Origin: an uncultured Chloroflexota bacterium
GTDB lineage: Bacteria; Chloroflexota; Dehalococcoidia; Lucifugimonadales; GCA-002694895
Reading direction: 5' to 3'
Assembly: GCA_913045935.1 (NCBI GenBank)
Contig: CAJWSY010000001.1
Coordinates: forward strand, 46,397-110,396
Length of the DNA: 64,000 nucleotides
In this document: positions 32,550-42,188 of the stretch, piece after piece
How the letters are laid out: each line of letters begins with the position of its first letter
How positions within the stretch are numbered: the stretch's first letter is position 1
Notes under the pieces: model-generated
What the model saw: the letters and a program-made list of their open reading frames with translations, nothing else
The model's database searches: none
What the model was told of the DNA's origin: nothing
Program-made: the position numbers and the translations under genes

Positions 32550-32921
32550 CTAAGCATTAATCATAAATGGTAATAACCATAAATTTAAAATCAAAAACCC
32601 TATATATCCTACTAAAACTATCTTTAGAATTTTAAAAATTAAAAAGCTCCCAAACATGAAAATCAATCCTAATACAATTATCAATAAACTGTAAATTAAG
32701 GTGTTATCAATTAGAACAAAAATAGATCCAATTACAAAAGATAGCCCCGCGCAGACTGGGTAAGTTAGCATTACACTAATAAAAATAAATTTCGGATTAA
32801 CTTTACTAGGAGAAGGTCCTGCTTTTTTTAAATTTATAAATGATGCAGCAAGGAATAAGTTTGCATATAAAAAAGCTAAAATTATTCCACTAAACAAACT
32901 CGGTACTAATATATCTTGCAA
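32550..32921 (-). CDS. Small multi-TM membrane protein of unknown function
   Basis: 123 aa with several hydrophobic segments; packed between ispE and the PHP gene. Confidence 0.6.
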   Translation of the reverse strand: MQDILVPSLFSGIILAFLYANLFLAASFINLKKAGPSPSKVNPKFIFISVMLTYPVCAGLSFVIGSIFVLIDNTLIYSLLIIVLGLIFMFGSFLIFKILKIVLVGYIGFLILNLWLLPFMINA

Positions 32922-33773
32922 TTATTTCCTCCAAGGAAAAGCTAAAAATTTTTTATAATGTTTAACATCTATATTTTCATACACATGCTTTGCTTTTTGA
33001 ACATCATCATAAAGACAAAAAAGAGAACTTCCACTCCCTGATAAGTAAATCTCATTATCAATTTGTTTATTTAAAAAAGCTTTGAAATCTGATGCCTCAG
33101 GGTATAAATCATTTATATAATTGTCGAAAACATTAAAACATTTAATTGAGCCAAGTCCAAAAGAACGTCCCACAATACAATTGATTAATTGATTAGTATT
33201 TTCCCCTGAAGAAAATTCCGAAACTTTAATCATATTATATGCTCTAAAAGTTTTTTTTGGAATTCTTAATCCATCATGAAATATTAAGATCGCTCCATGT
33301 GGTAACGCATCAATATTCTCTGTTTCATTACCTTTTCCTTTCAACAAGTTAATCCCCGGTTTGAAAAACATATTTACATCCATTCCTAAGTTGTTACCAA
33401 TGGATTTAAAATCAGAAAAATCTAAATTAAGATCCCATAATTCATTCATTCCAAATAAAAAATTAGCTGCGTTACCACTTCCACCACCTAATCCTGCATC
33501 TAAAGGAATGTTCTTTTTTAAATGTACTTTGGTAGGCAAATCGCCAAATTTAGCTAGCAAAATTTGGTATCCCTTGTATATTAAATTTTCATTTTGAGCT
33601 ATATCAGAATCGGTTTTTATTTCAAAATCTTCTGATTTTTCCAATCTGATTTCATCACACAAATCCATATTTAAGACTAAAGATCTGATTTCATGGAAAT
33701 TATCATGAAATTTTTTCAGTATCTCTAAAGTTAAATTTAGTTTGGAAGGTGATTTTAAACTAATATTTTTCAT
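32922..33773 (-). CDS. ispE: 4-diphosphocytidyl-2-C-methyl-D-erythritol kinase
   Basis: SPSKLNLTLEI, IPLDAGLGGGSGNAA, YLSGSGSSLFCL. Confidence 0.95.
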   Translation of the reverse strand: MKNISLKSPSKLNLTLEILKKFHDNFHEIRSLVLNMDLCDEIRLEKSEDFEIKTDSDIAQNENLIYKGYQILLAKFGDLPTKVHLKKNIPLDAGLGGGSGNAANFLFGMNELWDLNLDFSDFKSIGNNLGMDVNMFFKPGINLLKGKGNETENIDALPHGAILIFHDGLRIPKKTFRAYNMIKVSEFSSGENTNQLINCIVGRSFGLGSIKCFNVFDNYINDLYPEASDFKAFLNKQIDNEIYLSGSGSSLFCLYDDVQKAKHVYENIDVKHYKKFLAFPWRK

Positions 33774-34568
33774 TTATTTTTTATATATAAAATATAATTT
33801 AACCCAATCATCTACACTCAAATTTTGAGGTCTTAGATTTAAATTGATCTTTGATTGATTTAATATTTCAACAGCTTCATTTTTGGATATTTTGTGACCT
33901 GAAGCAATATTATTTAATATAGTTTTTCTTCTACTAATAAAACTTTTTCCTACAAAATCTGAAAACTTATTTATATCTGAAATGTTAATTTTAGGTTTTT
34001 CATAAGGAATCAGTTTTAATACTGCTGAAGTTACTTTTGGTTTTGGTTTAAACGCAGTTGATTTAACTTGAAATAAAATTTCAGATTTACAAAATATTCC
34101 TATCATAATAGTAAGATATCCCCGAAATTTTTCGTCTCCAATAATACGTTTTGCCACTTCTAATTGAAGCATTACTATCATAAATTCAGGTTTGGGTAGT
34201 GATTGTAAAAAATTTAAAATAATTTTATTTGCCACATTATAAGGCAAGTTTCCAACAAACTTGTATTTTTCTTTATTGTCTAAATAATCTTCAATCTTAA
34301 ATAATTTAGCATCAGCTTTAATTATATTTACGTTTTCAGATTCGTATTTTGACGACAAATTTAAATATAAATTGTCATCTAATTCAATAGCTAACAAAGA
34401 ACTTACTTTTTCATAAATCATTTCCGTTAAGGCACCTTTCCCTGGACCAACTTCAATAACCTTATCGTCTTTGTTTAAATACAAATTATTTATAATTTTG
34501 GTTTTAATTTGTTTATCAACCAAAAAATTTTGACCTAATGATTTTTTTGCATATATACGTCTACTCAT
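33774..34568 (-). CDS. rsmA: 16S rRNA (adenine1518/1519-N6) dimethyltransferase
   Basis: KKSLGQNFLVD, VIEVGPGKGALTE, KFVGNLPYNVANKII. Confidence 0.96.
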   Translation of the reverse strand: MSRRIYAKKSLGQNFLVDKQIKTKIINNLYLNKDDKVIEVGPGKGALTEMIYEKVSSLLAIELDDNLYLNLSSKYESENVNIIKADAKLFKIEDYLDNKEKYKFVGNLPYNVANKIILNFLQSLPKPEFMIVMLQLEVAKRIIGDEKFRGYLTIMIGIFCKSEILFQVKSTAFKPKPKVTSAVLKLIPYEKPKINISDINKFSDFVGKSFISRRKTILNNIASGHKISKNEAVEILNQSKINLNLRPQNLSVDDWVKLYFIYKK

Positions 34569-34637
34569 ATTTAATAGATAATATCACAATAAGTAAATAA
34601 ATTGATTTATCACAATAAAAAATCTTTTAATATGTAT

Positions 34638-34709
34638 GGGCCGGTAGCTCAGAGGTAGAGCAAATGACTCTTAATCATTAGGTCGAGGGTTCGAATCCCT
34701 CCCGGCTCA
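34638..34709 (+). tRNA. tRNA-Lys (anticodon CTT)
   Basis: GGGCCGG/CCGGCTC acceptor stem, AATGA-CTCTTAA-TCATT anticodon arm, GGTTCGAATCC T-arm. Confidence 0.93.
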
Positions 34710-34726
34710 TAATCAAAGGAGAAAAT

Positions 34727-36079
34727 ATGACTGAAAAAATAAAATTCAACATAAAATCGGTATGTGAAATATTAGATGTGTGGATACCCTTAAAAATTCA
34801 ATACTCCAATGTTCCTGGTGTAAACATATGTATTGCTCATAATGGTAAGCCTATATATTTAAAATCGTTTGGATATCAAAATTTGGAAAAAAAGGTAGAA
34901 TTAAATAAAAATAGCTTGTTTAGAATAGCATCTCATTCCAAAATGTTCACTTCAGTAGGGATAATGCAGCTACAAGAAAAAGGGAAATTGAAAATAGATG
35001 ACAAGGTAAATAAATATCTTGATTGGGTAAAAGGCGAAAATGAGGTTTCAAATAATAAAAACATTACTATAAGACAATTAATGTCTCATCAATCTGGTAT
35101 GTTTCGAGATGGGAAAACACATCATTGGTCAAATCACAGATTTCCCAATAATCTTAAAAATACTATATCTGAAGAATCAATTATTTTTGAGAATGGATCT
35201 ACTTTTAAGTATTCTAATCATGCATATGCCTTGCTAGGTGCAATTATTGAGAAAGTTTCAAATCAAAAATACGATGATTACATGTATGAAAGTATAATTA
35301 ATCCATTGGATTTATCATCAACATACCCTGATCTCCCGGATGAAATACCAGATGATTTAGTTTTTGGGTATGAACGAGTAATTCCGGGGAAATTAAATAG
35401 AGAAATTTTTGATCACTCAAAAACATATGCATATGCTTCTGCAACTGGATTTATTTCAAATTCAGCAGATATAGCTAAATTTTTATCAAGTTTATGCTTA
35501 GATTCAGAATATAGCGTAATCAACAGAGAATCAAAAAAAGAAATGATAAAATCACATGGATTTACAGATAGAAAAAACGGGAAAATCGGATATGGATTAG
35601 GATTAGATATAGAAAACATCGACAATAATATTATAGTTGGTCATGGAGGAGGATATCCCGGATTCATCACTAGATCACGAACTGGTATAAATGATAATTT
35701 ACAAGTGATTGTACTCACTAATACAAATTCTATACTAGCATCTGAATTAAATGATTCTATATTTGACATTATATACAATACCAAATCCAATCTTTTTGAA
35801 GGATCAAATCTCAAAAAAGATTACAATGGGATTTACAGATCTAGATGGGGTGATATGGCCATTGTAAGTATAGGTTCAAAATTAGTTTCTTTTTCTGCTG
35901 AATCTACAAATCCTTTGGGTGATTGGTCTATACTTAATAAATTAAATATTAATACTTTTGTTAATACCGACAAATTAGGTTATGGCGCACCTGGAGAAAA
36001 AATAACATTTAACAAATCTTCAGATCAGAAAATTGAAAGTGTAACCACTTCGAGTGGAATTATGAATAAGATTAAATAA
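34727..36079 (+). CDS. Beta-lactamase-fold serine hydrolase (class C / PBP-like)
   Basis: SHSK (SxxK) at RIASHSKMF, YSN at FKYSNHAYALLG, HGGGYPGF. Confidence 0.88.
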   Translation: MTEKIKFNIKSVCEILDVWIPLKIQYSNVPGVNICIAHNGKPIYLKSFGYQNLEKKVELNKNSLFRIASHSKMFTSVGIMQLQEKGKLKIDDKVNKYLDWVKGENEVSNNKNITIRQLMSHQSGMFRDGKTHHWSNHRFPNNLKNTISEESIIFENGSTFKYSNHAYALLGAIIEKVSNQKYDDYMYESIINPLDLSSTYPDLPDEIPDDLVFGYERVIPGKLNREIFDHSKTYAYASATGFISNSADIAKFLSSLCLDSEYSVINRESKKEMIKSHGFTDRKNGKIGYGLGLDIENIDNNIIVGHGGGYPGFITRSRTGINDNLQVIVLTNTNSILASELNDSIFDIIYNTKSNLFEGSNLKKDYNGIYRSRWGDMAIVSIGSKLVSFSAESTNPLGDWSILNKLNINTFVNTDKLGYGAPGEKITFNKSSDQKIESVTTSSGIMNKIK

Positions 36080-36082
36080 AAA

Positions 36083-36904
36083 ATGTATATAAATGCAACA
36101 AGCTTTGAAATAATTATCTTTTTGGGTTTAATATCGTTCTTTGTTGGCTTATTAGGAGGATTTGTAGGATTAGCTCTTGGAACAATCCGTCTTCCCATTA
36201 TGTTACTTTTAGGAATAAATCCAAAGATAGCAGCCGGAACAAATATTCTAGTTTCAAGTCTTTCTTCTTTCTTGGGATCAGTACAACATTTAAAAAATAA
36301 ACGTGTTGATAAAAGAGTTGTAATCGTAATGGGAATACCTGCTTGTGTTGGAGCATTTTTAGGAGGATTCCTTTCATCGCAAGCTCCTGAAAATATTCTA
36401 CTTATTTTTGCAGGATTATTAGTGTGTTGGCAGGGATACGAATTCATTGAATTAGGAAGAAAAAAAAGTGGAAACACTATGAGTGATATATTCGGATCGC
36501 ATTTAGAAAATTCAAATGGACAATTTACAAGAATAAGAATAACATTAGAAGCTTTATCAGGATTAGCGATAGGAATGATTGGAGGGTCTGTTGGTTTAAT
36601 TCTTGGTAGTATAAGGCTGCCAGCAATCATTTACATTCTACAAATCGATCCAAGAAAAGCTGCTGGATCAAATTTATTCATAGGTTTCTTTATTGGAATA
36701 TTAGGATGGATTGGACACGCTTATTTTGACCAGGTAAATTACGAAATTCTTATTACAATGAGTTTTACAGGGATGATTGGCAGCTATGTTGGGGCATCTT
36801 ACACAGGTAAAGTTTCTCTAAACAAATTTGTCTTAACTTTGGGAATCATTCTATTTATTGTTGGCATACTTTTATTTGTAAGACCGTTCATGGATAATAT
36901 ATAA
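36083..36904 (+). CDS. TSUP (TauE/SafE) family sulfite/sulfonate exporter-like permease
   Basis: Duplicated GG(F/S)VGL.LG.IRLP...AAG(T/S)N motif in both halves; multi-TM. Confidence 0.88.
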   Translation: MYINATSFEIIIFLGLISFFVGLLGGFVGLALGTIRLPIMLLLGINPKIAAGTNILVSSLSSFLGSVQHLKNKRVDKRVVIVMGIPACVGAFLGGFLSSQAPENILLIFAGLLVCWQGYEFIELGRKKSGNTMSDIFGSHLENSNGQFTRIRITLEALSGLAIGMIGGSVGLILGSIRLPAIIYILQIDPRKAAGSNLFIGFFIGILGWIGHAYFDQVNYEILITMSFTGMIGSYVGASYTGKVSLNKFVLTLGIILFIVGILLFVRPFMDNI

Positions 36905-37972
36905 ATGAGAAGTTGGTTAGAAATTAATTTGAATAATTTAAGCTATAACTTAGCCCAAATTGAAAAATTAACTAATAAAAAAGTAATTCCAGTCATAAAA
37001 GCAAATGCTTACGGACTAGGATCTATACAAATTGCTCAATACTTAAAAAGTAAAGACTACGATTTATATGCAGTAGCTAATTTTCACGAAGCGCTAGAAA
37101 TAAAAGAATCAGGTGTAAATATTAAAACTCTTATAATGGGCAATAATGATAAGGATGATTTGCAACAAGCGATAAAAAATAATTTTAGTATAACTATTTC
37201 TTCTTGGGATGATATAAAAAATTTGGAAACCATTACGAGTAATATTAACTCTTTGATTCATATCAAAATAGATACAGGAATGGGTAGAATTGGATTTTTA
37301 CCCTCTGAAGCAGAGAAAGCTATACAATATATTAAAACAAATAATCTGGGTGAAATTGAAGGAATATATTCCCACCTCTCAAGCGCAGATGAAAACGAAG
37401 ATGAATTTACTTTAAATCAAATAACTCAATTTTCAAAATACGAAAATAACGAAAACATAAAATTTAGACATATACTAAATAGTCCTGGGATTTTCAAATA
37501 TTATAAAAATACAAATACAAATTATGTTAGACCAGGTATAGCAATGTATGGTATTTTGCTGTTTGACAGCCCTTTAAAAAACATACTAAAACCTGTATTT
37601 AAACTAAAAACCAAAATTATATATTTAAAAAAATTGCAAAAAGAAACTTTTATATCCTATGGGAAAACTGAGTCAGGGCAAAAAGGAGATATAATTGCAA
37701 CTCTGCCAATTGGTTATGCCGATGGATTAGACAGAAGATTTTCAAACGGTGGAATAGTAAAAGTGTTAGGTCAAGAATGTAAAATTATTGGAAGAGTTTG
37801 CATGGATATGACAATGATTGTTATACCTGAATCCATTAAAGATAGAGTTGAAATAGGAACAGAAGTTGATATTTATGACGAAGAAATTCAGACGGCAGCA
37901 GAAAAAATTGGAACTATCGCAGACGAATTAATGACAAGAATTAATAAAAGAGTTCAGAGGAGACATATTTAA
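36905..37972 (+). CDS. alr: Alanine racemase
   Basis: VIKANAYGLG PLP motif, HIKIDTGMGRIGF, RPGIAMYG, GRVCMDMTM. Confidence 0.95.
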   Translation: MRSWLEINLNNLSYNLAQIEKLTNKKVIPVIKANAYGLGSIQIAQYLKSKDYDLYAVANFHEALEIKESGVNIKTLIMGNNDKDDLQQAIKNNFSITISSWDDIKNLETITSNINSLIHIKIDTGMGRIGFLPSEAEKAIQYIKTNNLGEIEGIYSHLSSADENEDEFTLNQITQFSKYENNENIKFRHILNSPGIFKYYKNTNTNYVRPGIAMYGILLFDSPLKNILKPVFKLKTKIIYLKKLQKETFISYGKTESGQKGDIIATLPIGYADGLDRRFSNGGIVKVLGQECKIIGRVCMDMTMIVIPESIKDRVEIGTEVDIYDEEIQTAAEKIGTIADELMTRINKRVQRRHI

Positions 37973-37974
37973 TT

Positions 37975-39090
37975 ATGCTAGACGTTATAGTCATAGGTAT
38001 GGGAGCTCATGGAAGTGCCGGATTATTTCATTTGTCAAAAAAAGGTTTTAATGTGCTGGGGTTAGAGCAATTTGACCAGATACATAATAATGGCAGCTAT
38101 CACGGCTTATCAAGAATTATTAGGATGGGACTATATGAGGGAGATACCTATTTACCATTAGCAAAAAGATCTTTTGAATTATGGAGAGATTTAGAAAAAG
38201 AATACAATGAACAAATCCTTTATATGACTGGGATTATAAATATTGGAAAAAAAAACAGTGATATATATAAAAATACATTGAATTCTGCAATTAAACATAA
38301 CCTTGATTATACAGACATGAATAATCAAGAAATCATGTCAAAGTTTCCTGGATTTGAATTGTCTAAGGATTTAAATGGGGTGTTCATGAAAGAAGGGGGT
38401 TTTTTAGATCCTGAAAAATCAGTAAAAGCACATACACAGTTAGCAATTAAGAATAAAGCTATTATTAACTATAATGAAAAAGTACTTTCATGGGAGGATA
38501 AAATTTCTCATATTGAAGTGTTAACAAATAAAGCAACATATAAAACAAAAAAATTAGTAATTGCTGGAGGTGCTTGGAATATTGATTTGTTTGGTATTCC
38601 CAATCTTCCTCTGTCTGTTATAAGACAAGTTGTAGGTTGGTTTCCCAGTAATAACAAATCGTTATTTGATAAAAATAATTTCCCTGTTTGGATTTTAGAT
38701 GATGGGAAGAATCATGGGTACGGGTTTCCTGAATATGGAAATGAAGGTTTGAAAATTGGTATATTCAATCACTTGAATGAAAAGGTACATCCTGATAAAA
38801 ACAACAAAAACATTACCCCCGAAGATATAAAATTATTATCAGATTTTACTAAAAATTTTAAAAATACAAAAAAAGGAGAAAATTACGGAGTGTGCATGTT
38901 TACGAATACTCCTGACGATAATTTTATACTAGACAAACACCCTTCATCTGAAAATTGTATAATTGTATCCTGCTGTTCAGGTCATGGATTTAAATATAGC
39001 TCAGCAATTGGAGAAATAATTAGTGATTTATGTAATGAAGGAAAAACTGAATACAATATCGATTTATTTAATATTTCAAGATTTAATTAA
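37975..39090 (+). CDS. FAD-dependent oxidoreductase, sarcosine / N-methyltryptophan oxidase-like
   Basis: VIVIGMGAHGSAGLFHLSKKG, HGLSRIIRMGLYEGDTYLPLA, CSGHGFKYSSAIGE. Confidence 0.87.
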   Translation: MLDVIVIGMGAHGSAGLFHLSKKGFNVLGLEQFDQIHNNGSYHGLSRIIRMGLYEGDTYLPLAKRSFELWRDLEKEYNEQILYMTGIINIGKKNSDIYKNTLNSAIKHNLDYTDMNNQEIMSKFPGFELSKDLNGVFMKEGGFLDPEKSVKAHTQLAIKNKAIINYNEKVLSWEDKISHIEVLTNKATYKTKKLVIAGGAWNIDLFGIPNLPLSVIRQVVGWFPSNNKSLFDKNNFPVWILDDGKNHGYGFPEYGNEGLKIGIFNHLNEKVHPDKNNKNITPEDIKLLSDFTKNFKNTKKGENYGVCMFTNTPDDNFILDKHPSSENCIIVSCCSGHGFKYSSAIGEIISDLCNEGKTEYNIDLFNISRFN

Positions 39091-39164
39091 TGAGTACTAG
39101 AACTAAAATAAATATATTTATAATGACAGTATTTATAACAATTTTGGTTAGAATGTTTTTATGA
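39090..39164 (+). CDS. Possible 24-aa hydrophobic micropeptide
   Basis: ATG overlaps the preceding stop (TAATGA). Own translation: MSTRTKINIFIMTVFITILVRMFL*. Single putative TM. Could be chance. Confidence 0.3.
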   Translation: MSTRTKINIFIMTVFITILVRMFL

Positions 39165-39167
39165 GTT

Positions 39168-40403
39168 TTAAGTAATAGTATTTTTGTAAAACTTCCCATT
39201 TTTCATAATTACTGACAATTTTTCTCCTTGATTCTGCAAAACTTCAAAATCTTCAAGAGGATTGCCTTCTACTACTAGAATATCAGCAAAAGCCCCTTCT
39301 TTAATAATACCAATTTGATCTTTTTGATTAACTATTTCGGCGTTAACTAATGTAGCGCTTTTTAAAATTTCTTCTTTAGGCATTATATTTTGCCTAATCA
39401 AAAATTCTTTACTTTGATACACCTGCAACTCGCCAAGTAAATCAGTTCCATAGCCAATCTTTACTCCTGCGTCATAAGCATACTCCAAAGCTATTTTGCC
39501 TTCATCTTTAACAAATTTGTTTTTTTCCAAACTTACCTTAGGTAGTCCATATTTTTCTCCTTCTAAGTCCATTGCCTCATAAGTGATTAAATTTGGAACT
39601 AGGTATGCATTTTTTTCATTCATTAATTTAGCAGTTTTTTTATCCATTAAATTACCGTGTTCAATAGTTCTGACACCACAATTAACGGCTCTAGTAATTG
39701 CTTCAGAAGTATATGCATGAGCAAGAACATATTTTTGCCAAGAATATGCTTCATTTACCACGGCTCGTATTTCATCTTCTGAAAATTGTAATCCAAATAT
39801 AGGATCATCAGGAGAAGCAACTCCTCCAGACGCAAAAATCTTTATAGCATGTGCTCCTTTTCTTAATTCTCTTCTTGCAGCTTTTTGAACATCGGCAACA
39901 CCATCAACAATCCAAGTTTCTTTTTGGGTTCCCTGGTAACAGTTACAATGATCTCCTTCGTAAGTTTTAGGTCTTCGATCTCCATGTCCTCCTGTAGGAC
40001 CCAAAGCTTTTCCAACAAAAAACAATCTCGGACCTTTAATTAAATCATTCTCTATTGCTTCATGAAATCCCCAGTCAGCTCCAGTACAATCTCTTACTGA
40101 AGTAAAGCCTCTCATCAACATTGATTCAGCTAGTTTTGCCGATCTTAAAACATTTAAACTATGAGGATAATTACTTATTGTTGACATATCCAATGCAGTC
40201 GCAGTTATATGAACATGGGCATCTATCAAACCTGGCATCAATGTTTTACCAGTACAATCTAACTCAATAGCATTTGTTGATTTTATAGAAGATTCGCTAA
40301 TTTTGGTAATTAAATTATTTTCAACTAAAACATCAATCCCTTTAATGAGATTGGAATTATCAATATCTAATAAATTAGAATTTTTAAAAATTACAGATTT
40401 CAT
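39168..40403 (-). CDS. Amidohydrolase family protein (imidazolonepropionase/prolidase-like)
   Basis: LMPGLIDAHVHI, KIFASGGVASPDDP, VLAHAYTSEAI, EHGNLMD, YGTDLL. Confidence 0.88.
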   Translation of the reverse strand: MKSVIFKNSNLLDIDNSNLIKGIDVLVENNLITKISESSIKSTNAIELDCTGKTLMPGLIDAHVHITATALDMSTISNYPHSLNVLRSAKLAESMLMRGFTSVRDCTGADWGFHEAIENDLIKGPRLFFVGKALGPTGGHGDRRPKTYEGDHCNCYQGTQKETWIVDGVADVQKAARRELRKGAHAIKIFASGGVASPDDPIFGLQFSEDEIRAVVNEAYSWQKYVLAHAYTSEAITRAVNCGVRTIEHGNLMDKKTAKLMNEKNAYLVPNLITYEAMDLEGEKYGLPKVSLEKNKFVKDEGKIALEYAYDAGVKIGYGTDLLGELQVYQSKEFLIRQNIMPKEEILKSATLVNAEIVNQKDQIGIIKEGAFADILVVEGNPLEDFEVLQNQGEKLSVIMKNGKFYKNTIT

Positions 40404-40410
40404 ATTTGTT

Positions 40411-42180
40411 TTATTTGGAAATTATAAATATCCCTAAATCAGCTTTATAATTATACTCTTCTTGAACAAATTCTCTTGTATTTGAATTCAAAAATCTACT
40501 GTTAATTATTTTAATTTTTTTCTCACTACAAAATTCTTCAAAATCAACTATAGACATATATCTCTTGTTAGGTGTATTGTACCACTCATAACCTAATACC
40601 CCTTTTGATTTAGGAGCTCTTCCTTCCTCGTAAAGCATATTTCTTAATGGATAATAAGCAAAATTAGGAAAACTCAATATAGCTTTGTCTGCTATTCTGC
40701 ACATTTCGTTTAAAATTTTTTCAACATTATCAATTGCTTGTAGTGTTAAAGATAAAATAGCAGTATCAAATTGTTTATCACCAATTATAGACAAGTCAGA
40801 ATTCAGATCCAAACTCAGAACAGGAATTCCTTTTTGTGAGGCGTGTAATAACTCATCTAAGTTATTATCTATACCAAGTAAAGATCCACCTTGGTTATAA
40901 TTTTTAATATAATCCAGCAAACTTCCGTCCCCGCACCCCATATCTATTATATTTTTAGACCCAATTACAAAATCTAAAATTAATTCATGATCAAAGCTTA
41001 ATGACTTTTTATTTTGTTTGGAATTAGTATTTTCATCCTCAATAAAAATATGTTCTATAAAATTTGAAACATATTTACCATAATAATCTATATCATCTTC
41101 TAACAAAAAAGCATCATGACCACAATTGCTAGGGACTTCAACAAAACTCACTTGTTCTTTAGCCATAAATAAAGCCTTTGTTAATTCTTGTGATAAGCTT
41201 GTGGGGAATAACCAATCACTTGAAAAGCTAATCAAAAACCATTTTAAATTTTTATTTTTTAATTTATTTGATATTGAAATACTATTTTCACCAAGATCAA
41301 ATTTATCCATTGCTTGAGAAAGTACTATATACGAATTAGGATCAAATCTTTCAACAAACTTGTCTCCCTGATACGCCAAATAAGAACCTACGGAGAATTG
41401 TTTTTCAAAATTTGTATCAACATCTTTAGGTTCATATCTATCATCGTCAAATTTGTCACTCATAGATTGTTGAGACAAATAAGTAATATGACCTAACATT
41501 CTTGCAAGAGCCAATCCTGTATCAGGAGATTCTTCTTTGTCATAATATTGCCCACCATAAAAATAAGGATCTCTTCGTATTGCATTTCGCCCTATAATAT
41601 CAAATGCTATACTTTGGCTCGTTAATCTAGAGCCTCCTGCCAAAGACACAACACTTTGAGTTTTTTCTGGAAATTGTATCCCCCACTGAATAGCTTGATA
41701 TGCACCCAAAGATCCGCCGACCACAGAAACTAATTTTTTAATACCTAAATGTTCTATTAATTTGGATTGAACTAAAACCATATCTGATATAGATATTTCT
41801 GGAAAATCTGCTCCCCAATATTTATTAGTTGCACTATTTATTTGATTAGGCCCAGTAGTTCCCATACAACTTCCAAGAACATTAGAAGATATAACAAAAA
41901 ACTTATTTGTATCAATATATTTCCCAGGTCCAACAAAAATGTCCCACCAACCCTCAATATCTGAATCGTCATGTTTTGCAACATGAGAATCTCCGCTAAT
42001 CGCATGACAAACCAATAAAGCATTATTTTTTTCCTTATTTAAAATCCCGTAGGTTTCATAACTAATTTCACAATCACTCAATTCATAACCTGAACTCAAA
42101 GTTAATAATTCAGGAATTTTGTAATGTTTAATATGTTTAGAAAATTGATTTGATCTGTTTTCATCAGAAGATTTATACAT
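40411..42180 (-). CDS. metX: Homoserine O-acetyltransferase (MetX) fused to MetW-like methyltransferase domain
   Basis: MetX: GGSLGAYQAIQWGIQFPE, NCGHDAFLLE. MetW: IIDMGCGDGSLLDYI, FDTAILSLTLQAI, LSFPNFAYYPLRNMLYEEGRAPKSKGVLGYEWYNTPNKRYMSIVDFEEFC. One uninterrupted 589-aa ORF. Confidence 0.92.
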   Translation of the reverse strand: MYKSSDENRSNQFSKHIKHYKIPELLTLSSGYELSDCEISYETYGILNKEKNNALLVCHAISGDSHVAKHDDSDIEGWWDIFVGPGKYIDTNKFFVISSNVLGSCMGTTGPNQINSATNKYWGADFPEISISDMVLVQSKLIEHLGIKKLVSVVGGSLGAYQAIQWGIQFPEKTQSVVSLAGGSRLTSQSIAFDIIGRNAIRRDPYFYGGQYYDKEESPDTGLALARMLGHITYLSQQSMSDKFDDDRYEPKDVDTNFEKQFSVGSYLAYQGDKFVERFDPNSYIVLSQAMDKFDLGENSISISNKLKNKNLKWFLISFSSDWLFPTSLSQELTKALFMAKEQVSFVEVPSNCGHDAFLLEDDIDYYGKYVSNFIEHIFIEDENTNSKQNKKSLSFDHELILDFVIGSKNIIDMGCGDGSLLDYIKNYNQGGSLLGIDNNLDELLHASQKGIPVLSLDLNSDLSIIGDKQFDTAILSLTLQAIDNVEKILNEMCRIADKAILSFPNFAYYPLRNMLYEEGRAPKSKGVLGYEWYNTPNKRYMSIVDFEEFCSEKKIKIINSRFLNSNTREFVQEEYNYKADLGIFIISK

Positions 42181-42188
42181 TTTTCATC

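Noticed and set aside
36025-36630. 201-aa minus-strand ORF
   Set aside because: Antisense to the well-supported TSUP permease (36083-36904); Pro/Ile-rich shadow translation with no domain features.
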